Below, piece by piece: positions 1 to 11,391 of a DNA stretch of 64,000 bases. This DNA is from Candidatus Altimarinota bacterium. Lineage in GTDB: Bacteria > Patescibacteriota > Gracilibacteria > BD1-5 > UBA6164. Both the position numbers and the translations under genes were made by a program. Position 1 is the stretch's first letter. Each line of letters begins with the position of its first letter. The stretch is from positions 35,161 to 99,160 of the forward strand of contig JAUXPL010000011.1 of assembly GCA_030683605.1 (NCBI GenBank). The letters are read 5' to 3'. The notes beneath the pieces were generated by a model that did not search any database, was not told where the DNA came from, and saw only the letters and a program-made list of their open reading frames with translations.

Positions 1-1475
1 CACCAGAAAATGATGAGACATATACATATATGGTCATAGAATGATATAATAAGTTCAAGAATATGTGAGTTACACCTTCATGAGAAATGTATGATAATAC
101 TCATGTATTATTTAATTATTTTACTACATATTTTTATAATTTCTTTTATGATAACTGATTCAATAAATTATTTGCACTTAGGTCATTTAATATTGTCTTA
201 TGAAGTATCTTAACCTTACCTTTATATATATTTATTAAAAAAATTACAAATAAAAATATAGCATTTTTATCTGTATTTTTAACTACATTTAATTGGTATT
301 TACTATTAACATTTATTACTGCTAGGCCATATGTGTTATTTACTGTATTTTCTGTTATAGGATCTATATTACTCATTTTTTGATTTAATGATTTTATAAA
401 AAATCAAAAAATAACTAAAATATCAATTATTTATATTTTTTGATGATTATTGTTATGATTAGTTAATTTTTATGAATGACATATATTATGATTGTATCAT
501 AATGTTTTTTTAATTATAATACTTTGATTCTATGTATTATTTAATACTAGATTTGAAAAATCTATTAAATTGTTATGATCTTGATTAATTTTAGGACTAT
601 TATTTATTTCTTTTTTATATTTTTTCAAACCTACATTTTTAGAATTTATTATTAAAACATTTAATCCAGTATTTTCTTCTATATTTGTAACTATTTCATA
701 TAATCAATTCTCATATTTTACATGATTTGGTTTATTAATAATTCTATTATTAATTTCTTATATTTTTATATATAATAATAATGATTATAAAATTTTAGCT
801 ATTTATTTAATTTTTTGAGCATTATTGTTTCATGCATATTTGTTTTGAACTAGATTAAATAGTTTTAAATATTTAGTAGATTATTTAGTAATATTGTTAA
901 TTATTTTTTCTATTTTTATTTTTACTTTTAATAATAATAAAATTAAAGCATGATTATTATTACTTGTATTATTTACTAATATCTATTGAATAATAAAAGT
1001 ATACAATGATGATATTACATTAATTGTATTATATAACGAAAATTCATTAAAAGAATTTGATTTATGTAAAAATTACAATGTTATAGCAACTGATTCACCA
1101 GGAAGGGCATATTTCGCATATTGAAATAATAAAGAAATATACTCTCTACCATCATTTAAAGATAGCTATCATGTAAAAAATGATAAATATTTATATTTGG
1201 ATATATATTCTATAAAGGATATCAATCATCTAAGAAATATAGTCAAAAAAAGTTGACCTGTTTGTTTTGTATTTAGCCACAATATGTTCAATGAGTCATG
1301 AATGTTTTGAAATAAAATATTGTTTGATTTTGTAATGTATAAATGAAATAAATTAAAAGAGAAAAATTTATATGATAGACCATTTGGAACTTGAAAATAT
1401 CCTCTTACAAACAAAAATAATTGAGTTGTATTAGTTATTGATAATTCTATTTTTGATATAAAGTCACAATATTAG
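1..1475 (+). CDS. Multi-pass membrane protein, glycosyltransferase-like, 5' partial
   Basis: The gene is open from the window edge (frame starting at base 3) to TAG at 1473, giving about 490 visible residues with TGA=Gly. After a short polar stretch (PENDETYIYMVIEGYNKF) come about ten hydrophobic segments, then a soluble C-terminal part of roughly 150 residues starting near YNENSLKEFD. The acidic first loop followed by many helices resembles GT-C type membrane glycosyltransferases, and the genes that follow are for glycan assembly, so I infer a lipid-linked-sugar transferase or similar. No decisive motif is visible and the true start lies outside the window. Its last 45 bases overlap the convergent flippase gene. 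Confidence 0.6.
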
Positions 1476-2651
1476 TATCCAGATTCAATAACTAATTATT
1501 GTAGCAATACTTATTCATATAAGTCATAATAAATTAACAAGAATAAAGTTCAAAATTATATTTAAAATAGCTATAAATATTGAAATAATCATAATTGTTT
1601 TATAATTTCAGTAATTTGTTAATATACCACTAAAAAAACTTTGTAATACTGCAAATAATGGAAATAAAGATAATATTTCCATTATTTTTATTGATGATTC
1701 AAATCATTTTCAATATATTAAATTAATTCAAAAATCTGATAAATATATTATTGTAATAGTTATAATTAAATTCAATCAAATTATCCATTTTAAATATTTT
1801 TTGAATAATTCTTTGATTACTATTTTATCTTGGTTTATATTAAATAATGGAAGTATTCACATAACTATGGCAATAGTAAAAATTGTAGATTTATTTACTA
1901 TGTTAGTTGCTATATTATAGTATCATAATTCTTTATTTGAGAAGAAATAAGATATCATTACATTATCTATACTTGTGAGTAATATAAATGAAACTGATGA
2001 TAAACTTAACCAAATATATCTAATAATTAATGTTTTAGATATATCGTAATTAAATTCAAAAATTTTTATCTTATTTTTTATAAATATGTTAAAACTATAA
2101 TATATTGTTGGAACAGCATATCAAATAACAAATGCAATTATAATGTCATTAATTGAAAGATTTTTATCTGTAAAATAAAATATTAATAATAAAATTATTT
2201 GTAAAAAGTATTCTATAAAAACAAAGTGAAAATTTGTTTTATTATCATGTAGTGCATAAAATATATTTTGAGGCATTCAACTAATATTTACAAATAGAAA
2301 TATCAGAATCAAGTATATATAATTTATATCTTTTATTCATTCAATATTATTGTATAAAAAATAAAATATCATAAAAAATATTATATTTATTACTATTCTT
2401 AGTATATACCCATTAGCTATTATCTCTTTTCATTTATTATTTAATTTTTCTTCTACTAGTTCTTTTTTTATTGCATCTTGAATAGGTACTCATAAAAATA
2501 TTCAAAAAAGTGAAACATATGTAAGTATAAGCATAAATAGTCAATAATTTTCAACTCAAACAGATTTAGGTAAAAATATCAAAAAAAACACTCATCATAT
2601 AAGTGTGATTAATTGAGATAAATATCCATAAATTAGTTGTTTTTTAATCAT
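1431..2651 (-). CDS. Wzx-type polysaccharide flippase (MOP superfamily), 406 aa
   Basis: The product is almost wholly hydrophobic, with 12-14 predicted helices, and starts MIKKQLIYGYLSQLI. Near the end, the segments LPFFAVLQSFFSGILTNYG and YKTIMIISIFIAILN match the repeat helices of O-antigen/teichoic-acid flippases of the MOP (MATE-like) superfamily. Length is normal for Wzx (about 400-480). It would move undecaprenyl-linked oligosaccharide across the cytoplasmic membrane. It is the last gene of a minus-strand run of glycosyltransferases, 5 bp after the GT2 gene. Its stop lies inside the 3' end of the convergent gene, so the two messages overlap by 45 bases. Confidence 0.8.
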
Positions 2652-2656
2652 AAGAA

Positions 2657-3610
2657 TTATTTAGTTTTATAGTATATTTTTAAAATAAATGGTAATGCAA
2701 AAGAGGGAATTAAAAATAAAAATCAGAATAATAGTATTTTTATTTTTTTTGTATTATTTTTTAAGGATTTTAACCATATATTAAATCATTTTTTTAATTG
2801 TCTATCAATTATACACCATTGATAATATTCAAAATACCATTTTCATAAAATATTTTTATCTATTTTATTAATGTTTTCAAAGTTTTCTTGTATTAATATA
2901 TCATATCAAATAATCATTTGTTTTGCTCTTTTATATATATTAGAATATGATGTTAGGTTATCTTTTTGTTCTCATTGAATTCTAGAACTATCAACTAAAA
3001 ATCAATATTTATTTATATATTTAGAGCTTCATATTTTGTATAATCTAAGCCAAAAAATATTTTCTAATCAATTAGGACATTTTTCTTCAAATCTAATGTT
3101 TCATAATTTATGTAAATTTATGAATCATGGAAAATCTCACTTGTGAGATTTTCCTGTAATCAATTTTTCATAATCAACTATTATATATTCATTACTATTA
3201 TCTATTAATTCACTTTTTCTATTTGTTATATGTTTTGGTAAATTAGATTTATAATGATAAGATACATATTCATTACTTTTAGAATATTCAATAGAAACAT
3301 CATTTAATACTCATTTTTGAAATTCATCATCACTATCAAGAATACATAGTAAATCACTATCTTTTGAAATTAATTTATCTATAGCATAGTTTACACTTTT
3401 TAATTTTCAACTATTTTCTTTGTATATATATTTTATTTTATTATTTATGTATTTTTCTATTTTTTTGTTAGTATTATCACTTGATCAATCATCAACAATA
3501 AATAACTCAAAATTTTCATAATTTTGAGTTATTACACTTTTTATAGCATTTTCTATACACCATTCTCTATTGTATGTAGGAATAATTATTGATATTTTAT
3601 AGTTTTTCAT
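2657..3610 (-). CDS. GT2 family glycosyltransferase, 317 aa
   Basis: The N-terminus MKNYKISIIIPTYNREW, then FIVDDGSSDNT near residue 45 and ILDSDDEF near residue 90, is the GT-A fold of family 2 transferases: nucleotide-binding loop, then DxD-like metal site. The C-terminus has one hydrophobic segment (ILLFGFLFLIPSFALPF) that may anchor it to the membrane. Sugar and acceptor cannot be told from sequence. Its ATG lies inside the 3' end of the upstream GT4 gene (14-bp overlap), suggesting translational coupling. A perfect 26-base palindrome lies inside the coding region (see the repeat at 3129-3154). Confidence 0.85.
3129..3154. repeat. Perfect palindrome inside the GT2 gene
   Basis: Twelve-base arms (ggaaaatctcac and its reverse complement) are separated by two bases. 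On the coding strand it encodes GKSHKGEIF. A transcript would form a strong hairpin within the reading frame, and no stop or frameshift results. It may be chance in an AT-rich genome, or a small palindromic element like those in galE and mae. Confidence 0.6.
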
Positions 3611-4670
3611 AAATATCTGATAGTTTTATAATGTATTTTTCTAAACTATACTTTTTTACTTCTTCTAATCAATTTTTTATTAAATTATCTCTTAATTTTG
3701 TATTGTTAAATATTTTTTCTATTTTTTCTGATAAATCTTTTGAATCTTTTTTTATAAATAATAAAGCATTTTTTTCATTTATCATTATTTCATTTAATCC
3801 TTCTATATTTGATGCTACAACTGGACATGCACATGCATTTGCTTCAATACCTGTTAGTCACAATGATTCTCTATGACTTGGAAATACAAAGCAATTTATA
3901 GAATTATAAAATATTATCATATCATTTACGTAACCTATCAATTTTATAGATTTTGATAAATCATTTTTATTTATGAAATCAATTATATAATTCTTATCTG
4001 GTCAATCTCATGCTAATATAAATTTCAATTTATATCATTTTTTTAATAATATATCTGCAGATTCAATAAATTCTTTATATCATTTTCATTCATATAATCT
4101 ACTTGCGAATCAAACTATTAAATCATTATTTGTAAATCAATATTTATTATTCTCTATTTCTATTTTTTTGAATTTATTTAAATCTACAAAATTATACAAT
4201 ATTTCTATTTTATTTGAATCATATTTTGTTTTTTCTAGTATTTTATTTTTTGTAGCTTCAGATACAGCAATAAATAAATCTACTTTTTTTCTAAAACTAT
4301 TCATCAAAAACGGATAGATTTTTCATTCTTGGAAAATCTGTCAATGTTCTTGTAAAATCAATTTTATATTTGGAAAAAATAGTTTTTTTAACAAATATCA
4401 TATTATTTGAGATTTAGCTAAATGACAATGAATTACTTCTATTTTGTTTTGTATTATTATGTTTCTGAGTTGATTTATAGGGAAATTATATTTATTATTA
4501 GAATCATTTAATATTATATTTCTATTATTTATTTTTGTATTAATATCAACTTTTCTTAAAGCATACAATAAAATATTGTTATTCAAATTTTGTATTTCAA
4601 AAAATCATTTAACAACAGTTTGAGCTCATCATAATCATAAATGATCAATTATATGTAATATTTTTTTCAT
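3597..4670 (-). CDS. GT4 family glycosyltransferase, 357 aa
   Basis: The product starts MKKILHIIDHLGLGGAQTV, the typical glycine-rich loop of GT-B fold transferases, and carries the C-terminal donor-site motif FPSHRESLGLTGIEANA near residue 270 followed by PVVASNIEGLNE. This E-x7-E arrangement is the family 4 signature for binding NDP-sugars. It sits in a minus-strand operon, 3 bp after the preceding GT4 gene and overlapping the next GT2 gene by 14 bp. It very likely adds one sugar in the glycan repeat. The specific sugar is unknown. Confidence 0.88.
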
Positions 4671-4673
4671 ATA

Positions 4674-5816
4674 TTATATGCTATTAGTTAAAATTTTTTC
4701 ATACTCATTTGCTATGTTTGTCCAACTTTTATTTTTTACTATTTCAAATGATTTTTTTCACTTTTTATCTAGATTTCAATTTTGCCATTCTAAATATGCT
4801 ATTTCCAATTTATTAGTTATATCACTTGAATCATTTACATTAATTAACCATCAATTATCATTAAATAATTCACTAGTTCAACCTACATTTGTAATAATAA
4901 TTGGTAAACTGCTTGCTAATGCTTCTAATAATGTATTACTCATTCATTCATTTTCACTTGCTAGAACATATATATCATTATTATTGTATTCTTTTGCTAG
5001 TTCTTTGTGTTCTTTTTTTCATTGAAATATAACTTTATTTTCTATATAATATTTTTTAGATAATATTAATAAATTATCATATTCTTCTCAAGTTCATATT
5101 ATATTTAATACTACATTTTCTTTATTATTTGAAAATGTTTTGAATCAATCTAATAAATAATGAATTCATTTTCTTTGTGTTAATCTTCAAACATACAATA
5201 TATTAAAAATATTTTTATTTTTATTTTTTTCTATGTTAAATTCTTCTAAATTTATTCAATTTTCTATTATTTCAATATTTTGATTTGCTAAAATATTTAG
5301 TGCTAAATCTTTTAATCAATTAGAGTTTGCTATTACTTTATATGAATTTTTCCAAAAAACTGGAGCTAGATACTGAAATATATATTTGTCTAATTTCTCC
5401 CATTTTTTTTCATAAAATGGAGTTTCAGCTCATCTTAATAGAGAAATATATGGTAAATCAAAAATTTTTTTATATAAATATCATATTCAAATAGCTGGAT
5501 ATGACCAACACATAAGTAAATCATATTTGTTATTTTTCATTAATATATAAGATTTTATCAATGTTTTAAATGTATAACAAAGTAAATCTTTAATTGATTG
5601 ATTTTGACTATTTTTTCATTTTTTTCATATATCTAAATATATTATTTTTATATTATCAGAAAAAACTTCTTCAAAATATTTGTGACTTGAAGAAGTAATT
5701 AAAGTATAATTGAAATTATTATTTTTTGAGAATTCTTTAAACAAATAGTAGTTTGCATTTGCTTGTCCTCATCATAGAGGAGGGAATTCATAATTTAAAA
5801 CTAATATATTTTTCAT
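4674..5816 (-). CDS. GT4 family glycosyltransferase, 380 aa
   Basis: The N-terminus MKNILVLNYEFPPLGGGQAN is the classic acceptor-side glycine loop of family 4 transferases. YVGRLTQRKGIHYLL near residue 215 and ASENEGMSNTLLEALASSLP near residue 290 give the donor-binding domain. Length is normal. It acts in the cytoplasm or at the inner membrane face to extend a lipid-linked glycan. It starts 2 bp after the GtrB-like gene, within the same minus-strand operon. Confidence 0.9.
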
Positions 5817-5818
5817 AT

Positions 5819-6754
5819 TTATTTTTTAAAATTTATTTTTTCTGAAATTATATATAGAGGTCTTCATCTAGTCTCATTATAGATTCTTCAAATATATTCT
5901 CATAAAATCCACATAAATATAAAGAGTAATCACATAAAACCTAGTAGTACTACATTTATCCATTTATATAATGGATAATCTGTTCAATTTATGAAAAAAT
6001 CATAAGTAATATACAAGAAAAATATACTAGATAGAATAATTATAAAAAATCATATTATTGCTCATAGTTTTAATGGAAAAGTAGAAAAATTAAGTATTCA
6101 ATCCATTGCTAATTTAATCATTTTTTTCCATGTATATCATGTTTCTCAATAGATTCTTTCAGGTCTATCAAAGTCTACAAAAGTAGTTTTAAAGCCTACC
6201 CAAGCAAACATTCATCTAATATATCTATCTTTTTCTTTTAGTTTATTAAATGTTTTTAAAACTTTTTTATCTATTAATCTGAAATCTCATACATCTCTAG
6301 GAATTTGAGTATCTGATACTTTTGATAGTATTTTGTAGTATAATATTGCAGTATATTTTTTCAAAAATTTATCATTTCTGTTTCTTCTTCTAGCATATAC
6401 TACTTCGAATCATTTCTCCCACTCTTTTATCATTTTAAGAATTAGAATAGGTGGATCCTGCATATCAGCATCCATACTAACTATTAAATCTCAACTTGCT
6501 TTCATATATCAAGCTGTTAGAGCTTGTTGATGTCCGAAGTTTCTACTTAGATTTATTCATTTTACATTTTCATTTAATTTTGTTTTTTTTAATATTTCTT
6601 TCCATGTAGAATCATTACTTCAGTCATTTACAAATATAATTTCATAATTATATTTTTCTGAAATACTTGATAATATTTTTTTTAGAGCTAAATAAACCAA
6701 AGAAATGTTTTTTTCTTCTCTAAAAGCAGGAATTATTATAGAAACTGTATTCAT
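5819..6754 (-). CDS. GtrB-like polyprenyl-phosphate glycosyltransferase (GT2), 311 aa
   Basis: The N-terminal GT-A domain shows SIIIPAFREEKNISLVY, IFVNDGSNDST and the signature MDADMQDPP near residue 95, typical of bactoprenol glucosyl- and dolichol-phosphate-mannose synthases. RNFGHQQALTAG near residue 75 is also family-specific. Two C-terminal helices (about 225-250 and 260-285) anchor it, as in GtrB and ArnC. It would charge undecaprenyl phosphate with a sugar, which a membrane GT-C enzyme then uses outside. The partial membrane protein at the window start is a candidate partner. It is the first of the four transferase genes read toward the flippase. Confidence 0.88.
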
Positions 6755-6779
6755 ATTATTTGATTAACTAATATTTATT

Positions 6780-8078
6780 TTATCTCACCCATATTACTCT
6801 TGTATTATCCCAATCCCATTTTGAAGTAATTGAATTATCTTTCTCTGTATAGTCATTACAAGTTCAATGTATGAATTCTCATTTATGAACTGCTCATTTT
6901 TCATTTACAAATCATCAAATTCTTAATACAGTATCATCTCACAATGTTTTTTTAGTATTACATCAGTAAAACATATCTTTCCATTTTCACATTGTAGATA
7001 ATTTTCATTGTATGTTTACAAATCATCAAATATAATCACTAGTCCATTTTTCTCAGTTTGGAGCTTTACAATTAATAATATTTTTAATTTTTTCATAATC
7101 AAAATTTTTATTTTCAAAGTTTACATTATTTATTAGCCATGATCATTCACTATTTAAACTTTTTAAATTATCACTAACAGCAAAATCTTTAGTAAAAATA
7201 TTTTTTATTGTATCCAATTCATAATTAATACTTCAATTCAAACACATATTTTTTCAAATTTTGTAGTATATTCTTGTCCATCATCCTCAATTACTATCCA
7301 TATCACAATAAGCTGTAATAGCCTTTCTTTCAGTTTTTCAAGCTAATTTATTAAAAGGTTTAATATAGTAAAATCATGTTTCATTCCATCATCCATTTTT
7401 TATTTCTAGACATGACATTGCTTGTGTATCAAGTGTTTTTACAAAATGTGTATAATTTAATAGCTTATTTAGATTTGTTTTATCTCATATATATTTTGTT
7501 TCATCATCCATATATATTGTATATGCTTCAAGCGTATTTAATACATCTACTCATAGTTTAGTTTCTTGAATAGGCCTTTCGCTCTTATTTTCTATTGCAA
7601 TTCATACTTTATCTCAATAATTAAATGCTTTTCTAACTGTATTTGGTTGATATTTAGTATTTTTATCTGATTCATAAAATCACATTAATTGATATTTTTG
7701 TTTTTTTTCATCAGTAGCATATGTGTAATTATTTAGGTATTTATAATTCTTATTTAAAAGAGGGTCTTTTATTTCAGATATTCATAAGTCAGAAAATACT
7801 TTTGTTCATGCAAATCATTGATAAGTAATAATCTCTCAACTAGCAGTAATACTTACTGATTCATCAGATAATGGGTAAGTTTTATTTTTTGTATAGTATA
7901 TTTTTAAATTATCATTTATTTTTAAAATATCTGTATATCTTTTTACATCTCTAGTATTTTCATTTCATGATAAAAAATACGAATATACGATTGTTAATGA
8001 AATAATTAATAATCATATAGCAATCAATATTTCTCATTTATTAGTTAATGCATTTTTTAAATTATTTAATTTAATCAT
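6780..8078 (-). CDS. Pilin-like anchor fused to a fibrinogen-type C-terminal domain, 432 aa
   Basis: The N-terminal 60 residues look like a type IV pilin or pseudopilin: a short basic leader, then GEILIAIGLLIISLTIVYSY with Glu at +2 after Gly, followed by NTRDVKRYTDI, the alpha-helix motif common in pilin-like proteins of candidate phyla. The middle (about 70-240) has a pilin-like globular region with YKYLNNYTYATDEKKQKYQL. From about residue 240 there is SCLEIKNGG, GFYYIKP, AYCDMDSNWGGWTRIYYK and later cysteines, the pattern of a fibrinogen C-terminal globular (FReD-like) domain. That domain usually binds sugars or acetylated groups. I infer an exported, pilus- or surface-displayed adhesin. 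It is 25 bp upstream of the GtrB-like gene on the same strand. Confidence 0.72.
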
Positions 8079-8152
8079 ATTAATTTTGTAAAAATAAGTA
8101 AATAAATATATACATATATTATAAAATATTAATTTTTAAAAGTCAATTATCT

Positions 8153-8187
8153 TTGACATAATAATAAATAAATGATAACATTATTAT
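8153..8187 (+). promoter_or_regulatory. Possible promoter in the divergent gap
   Basis: TTGACA at 8153-8158 is an exact -35 hexamer. The best -10 candidates are GATAAC at 8174 or TATTAT at 8182, neither at ideal spacing. It lies in the 185-bp gap between two divergent genes and would read toward the membrane protein at 8264. Confidence 0.35.
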
Positions 8188-8263
8188 AAAGAAGGCTTGA
8201 AAAACTCACATCTTGAAAAAAATATTCTTTTTTGCTTTCTAAATTAATACTAAATTAATAAAA

Positions 8264-9109
8264 ATGTTAGATAAATTGTATATCAAATTCTATTTTTTAC
8301 TCTTTTTCATATTTGTATTTTTATTATCTTTGAACAAATTTTTTTCAGAAGAGTTTTTGTATGTAATTATTAGTATATACTGACTTCTACTTATTCCATT
8401 AAAGCATAATTTTTCAAATTATTTTGAGAAATTATTAAATAATTTTTGTATAAAAAATTTATTTCTAAACAATTGATTTATTATATTAATAGTTTGTATT
8501 TTATTTTGATACTTATTAACTTTAAATTCTATATTATTTGTACTAATTATAAGTTATATTTTATTATTAAGTTTTAGAATTAATTCTGATATATTGTTTT
8601 CAATATGAATATGATTTTTCTGATTTTTTTTATTTAATTATTTATTTAGTACATATAGCTATGATTATATTAATTATTTAGCATTTTCATTTTATTTTAT
8701 CATACTTTGAGTTTTATATTTCTTTATAGATATGTATTTAAATATCGACTCATTTATGAAAAAAAATTGATCACAAATAATAAAAATACTAATTAATTTA
8801 TTTTTATTATTATTTATTATAAGTATTTATTTTATCAAGGTATTTTATTTTTTACCATATATTTCTTTTATTATTTTACTTTTTTTTAGTTTATATGATA
8901 CAATTAGATTAGATATGGATTCAAAAAATGAATATTATAAAAAAGATTTATTAATATTTTGATATTTTATAATAATCTTTATCCCACTTATAAATGATTA
9001 TTTTATTCTTTTAGAAAAAAATAAGATTTTATTATTAACTATTTTATGTTTTATATTTATTTATGTATGATTTAATACAAAGATAAATAAATACATAAAA
9101 ATTATATAA
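8264..9109 (+). CDS. Unrecognised multi-pass membrane protein, 281 aa
   Basis: The product is mostly hydrophobic with about eight predicted helices and short charged loops. It begins MLDKLYIKFYFLLFFIF and ends with a basic tail (NTKINKYIKII). I see no catalytic motif. Length and topology fit a small prenyltransferase or an ECF-like or glycan-related membrane protein, but nothing decides between them. It lies 14 bp upstream of the UDP-glucuronate epimerase gene on the same strand, so co-transcription and a role in the glycan locus are likely. Confidence 0.6.
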
Positions 9110-9123
9110 ATTAAACATTTTTT

Positions 9124-10074
9124 ATGAATATATTAGTTACATGAACCAGTTGATTTATATGATTTTTCTTAGCTAAGAAACTATTAGAATTGTGATATAG
9201 TGTTATTTGAGTTGATTGTGAAAATGATTATTATGATGTAAATTTGAAATTAGATAGAAGAAAAATATTACAAAAAAATAATTATTTCAAATTTTATAAA
9301 ATAAAATTAGAAAATTATAATGATTTAGAGAAAGTCTTTATAGAAAATAAAATTGATAAAGTATGTAATTTAGCAGCTCAAGCTTGAGTTAGATATAGTA
9401 TTGATAATCCTTTTGTATATATAGAATCAAATATTATTTGATTTCATAATATCATAAATTTAGCAGCAAAATATAAAGTAGCAAATTTCGTTTATGCATC
9501 TAGTTCAAGTGTATATTGAAAAAATGAAAAACAACCATTTAGTGTAGAAGATAAAGTAGATAATCCTGTTTCACTATATGCAGTTACTAAAAAAACAAAT
9601 GAGTTAATAGCTCACACTTATAGTCATTTGTATGATTTACCAACTACTTGACTAAGATTTTTTACTGTGTATTGACCATATAGTAGACCTGATATGGCAA
9701 TGCTAAAGTTTGCATTAAAGATGCAGAAATGAGATAAAATAGAAGTTTATAATAACTGAGATATGCTAAGAGATTTTACATATATTGATGATATAATTGA
9801 TTGAATAATATTATCATTAAATCAAATTAATAATTATGAAATATTTAATCTTTGAAACGATAAACCAGTTAAACTAGAGTATATGATAGATTCTCTAGAA
9901 AAACATCTATGATACAAAACTAACAAAGTTTATCTACCTATGCAAGATTGAGATTTGAAGTCAACTTGGTCAGATATTGATCATACTTATGAAAAATTAT
10001 GATGGAGACCAAAAATTGATTTGGATCAAGGTATTGAAAAATTTTGTATTTGGTTTAAAGAATATTACAAATAA
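9124..10074 (+). CDS. UDP-glucuronate 4-epimerase-like SDR, 316 aa
   Basis: Rossmann motif TGTSGFIG at residues 6-13, [15 protein letters not shown] near residue 85, ASSSSVYG near residue 120 and the catalytic Y-A-V-T-K near residue 147 define an extended SDR sugar epimerase. The combination AAQAGVRYS, LRFFTVYGP and RPDMA is typical of UDP-GlcA 4-epimerases (CapI/LpsL type), which make UDP-galacturonate for capsule or LPS. UDP-Glc dehydrogenase is not in the window, so the substrate source is unknown. The gene ends directly in a terminator hairpin. Confidence 0.85.
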
Positions 10075-10095
10075 AAATCCCAAAAGGGATTTTTT
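10073..10095 (+). terminator. Intrinsic terminator after the epimerase gene
   Basis: The inverted repeat aaaaatccc / gggattttt has a 4-base loop and runs into a T-stretch. It overlaps the stop codon of the epimerase. Confidence 0.85.
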
Positions 10096-10233
10096 ATTAT
10101 ATATTTGCAAGGTATCATATTCATTTTCTATTTTCAGATTCTTCTATAAATTTAGTTAATTATTATATTATAACTATTTAATGATTCTATATAATTATTT
10201 ATATATTTATTTAAATAATTTAGTTTGAAATGT

Positions 10234-11139
10234 CTATTTATCGTTAATAGGTAAATTGAAATTTAATTTAATTTTATTAATTATTTCAGAATCTATATTA
10301 TCATCAAATTTGCGAGCAAATAGATTATCATTTATTGATAAATAGTCTATATCAGTATTATCAAATGTTTTAGGTCTGAGTTTTATATCTCAATCTGCTA
10401 CCCAAATAATACTTCTTTTATCATCATTAATAATTTTTCATGTAAATGATGAATTCATGAGTAGTGTTTGAAAAAATGATTCATCGGCAATTAATGTATT
10501 TATATAGAATTTTTCGAATTTTTTTGTTTCTAAATCATTTATTATAAATTCACAACATTTTCTAGTAAGTATCATCCATTGACCTCCAATATATGGAGTT
10601 ACATTGTCTAAGAATTCTCTTTTTTTACTTTTTATTTCAGACATATTTGTACCATTATCTACAAAATAATTATCAATTCTATTCATTGTTTCAGGTCTTT
10701 CTATTAATTGGTCTGCTACTTTTAAAAAATTATTATTTAAGTTTTTAGATAAATAATTAGTTATTTCTTTTTGTGATTTCAAGGGATAATCTTGCCCACT
10801 TAAATTTATGAAATAATCCCACTTATCACTTATTTCTAATAATTTTTTTATTCCATTTAATTCTACTTGTACCATACTGTATCATCACCATACTATATTT
10901 TCACTTTCTAATATATATGTATTTTGAAAATCATTTATAAATTCTTTTATTTCTTCATGTAAATCTTTGTCTGCTTTTTTATCTATATGTATTAGATAGT
11001 AATTATTAGGAGAATATATAGCTTTGAATAATCTTTTAAATTGTTTTGGTAAACGATGTACTAACACTAAATAAGCAATATTTATCTGATTATTATCATT
11101 TAAGTTTTCAATTTCATTGACATGTAGTTTTTTTATCAT
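10234..11139 (-). CDS. GT14 (core-2/I-branching-type) glycosyltransferase, 301 aa
   Basis: NIAYLVLVHRLPKQFKRLF near residue 20, then IHIDKKAD, and DYFINLSGQDYPLKS near residue 120 are hallmarks of the Branch family (GT14), a GT-A fold that transfers GlcNAc or xylose from UDP-sugars without a classic DxD. GGQWMILTRKCCEFI and ADESFFQTLL follow in the expected order. In bacteria such enzymes occur in polysaccharide loci. The gene stands alone on the minus strand between two plus-strand epimerase genes. Its ATG is at 11139. The 159 bp between its end and the epimerase gene hold no gene. Confidence 0.82.
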
Positions 11140-11277
11140 ATTCTTTATGATTAAGTATTTATAAGAGAATGTTAGAATATAAAATTACTAATAAAATTTA
11201 TTAGTTAAGTAGTTTATTATAATTAAAAATTCATTTTTTCCTAATTTATAAATTTATTGTAATTAAAAAATAATTTA

Positions 11278-11305
11278 TTGAGTTATTTTAATTTTTTTAT
11301 ATAAT
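11278..11305 (+). promoter_or_regulatory. Sigma-70-type promoter for galE
   Basis: TTGAGT at 11278-11283 and a perfect TATAAT at 11300-11305 are separated by 16 bases. It leaves a leader of about 80 nucleotides before the galE ATG. The second half of the leader is richer in G and C than its surroundings. Confidence 0.65.
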
Positions 11306-11391
11306 TCTAAAAATAAAAAACTCTATACTGACTCCTTTCTCTGATTTTATAGAATGGGGCTCAAAATAGTATTAAATTATAAGAATTTTAA

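Noticed and set aside
1431..1475. An error in one of the two convergent stops
   Set aside because: Both frames read sensible protein to their stops (flippase C-terminal helix and the membrane protein tail), so a true 45-base overlap is the simpler reading.
10438..11139. Two separate small genes on the minus strand
   Set aside because: With TGA=Gly they merge into one 301-aa GT14 protein with motifs spanning the apparent break.
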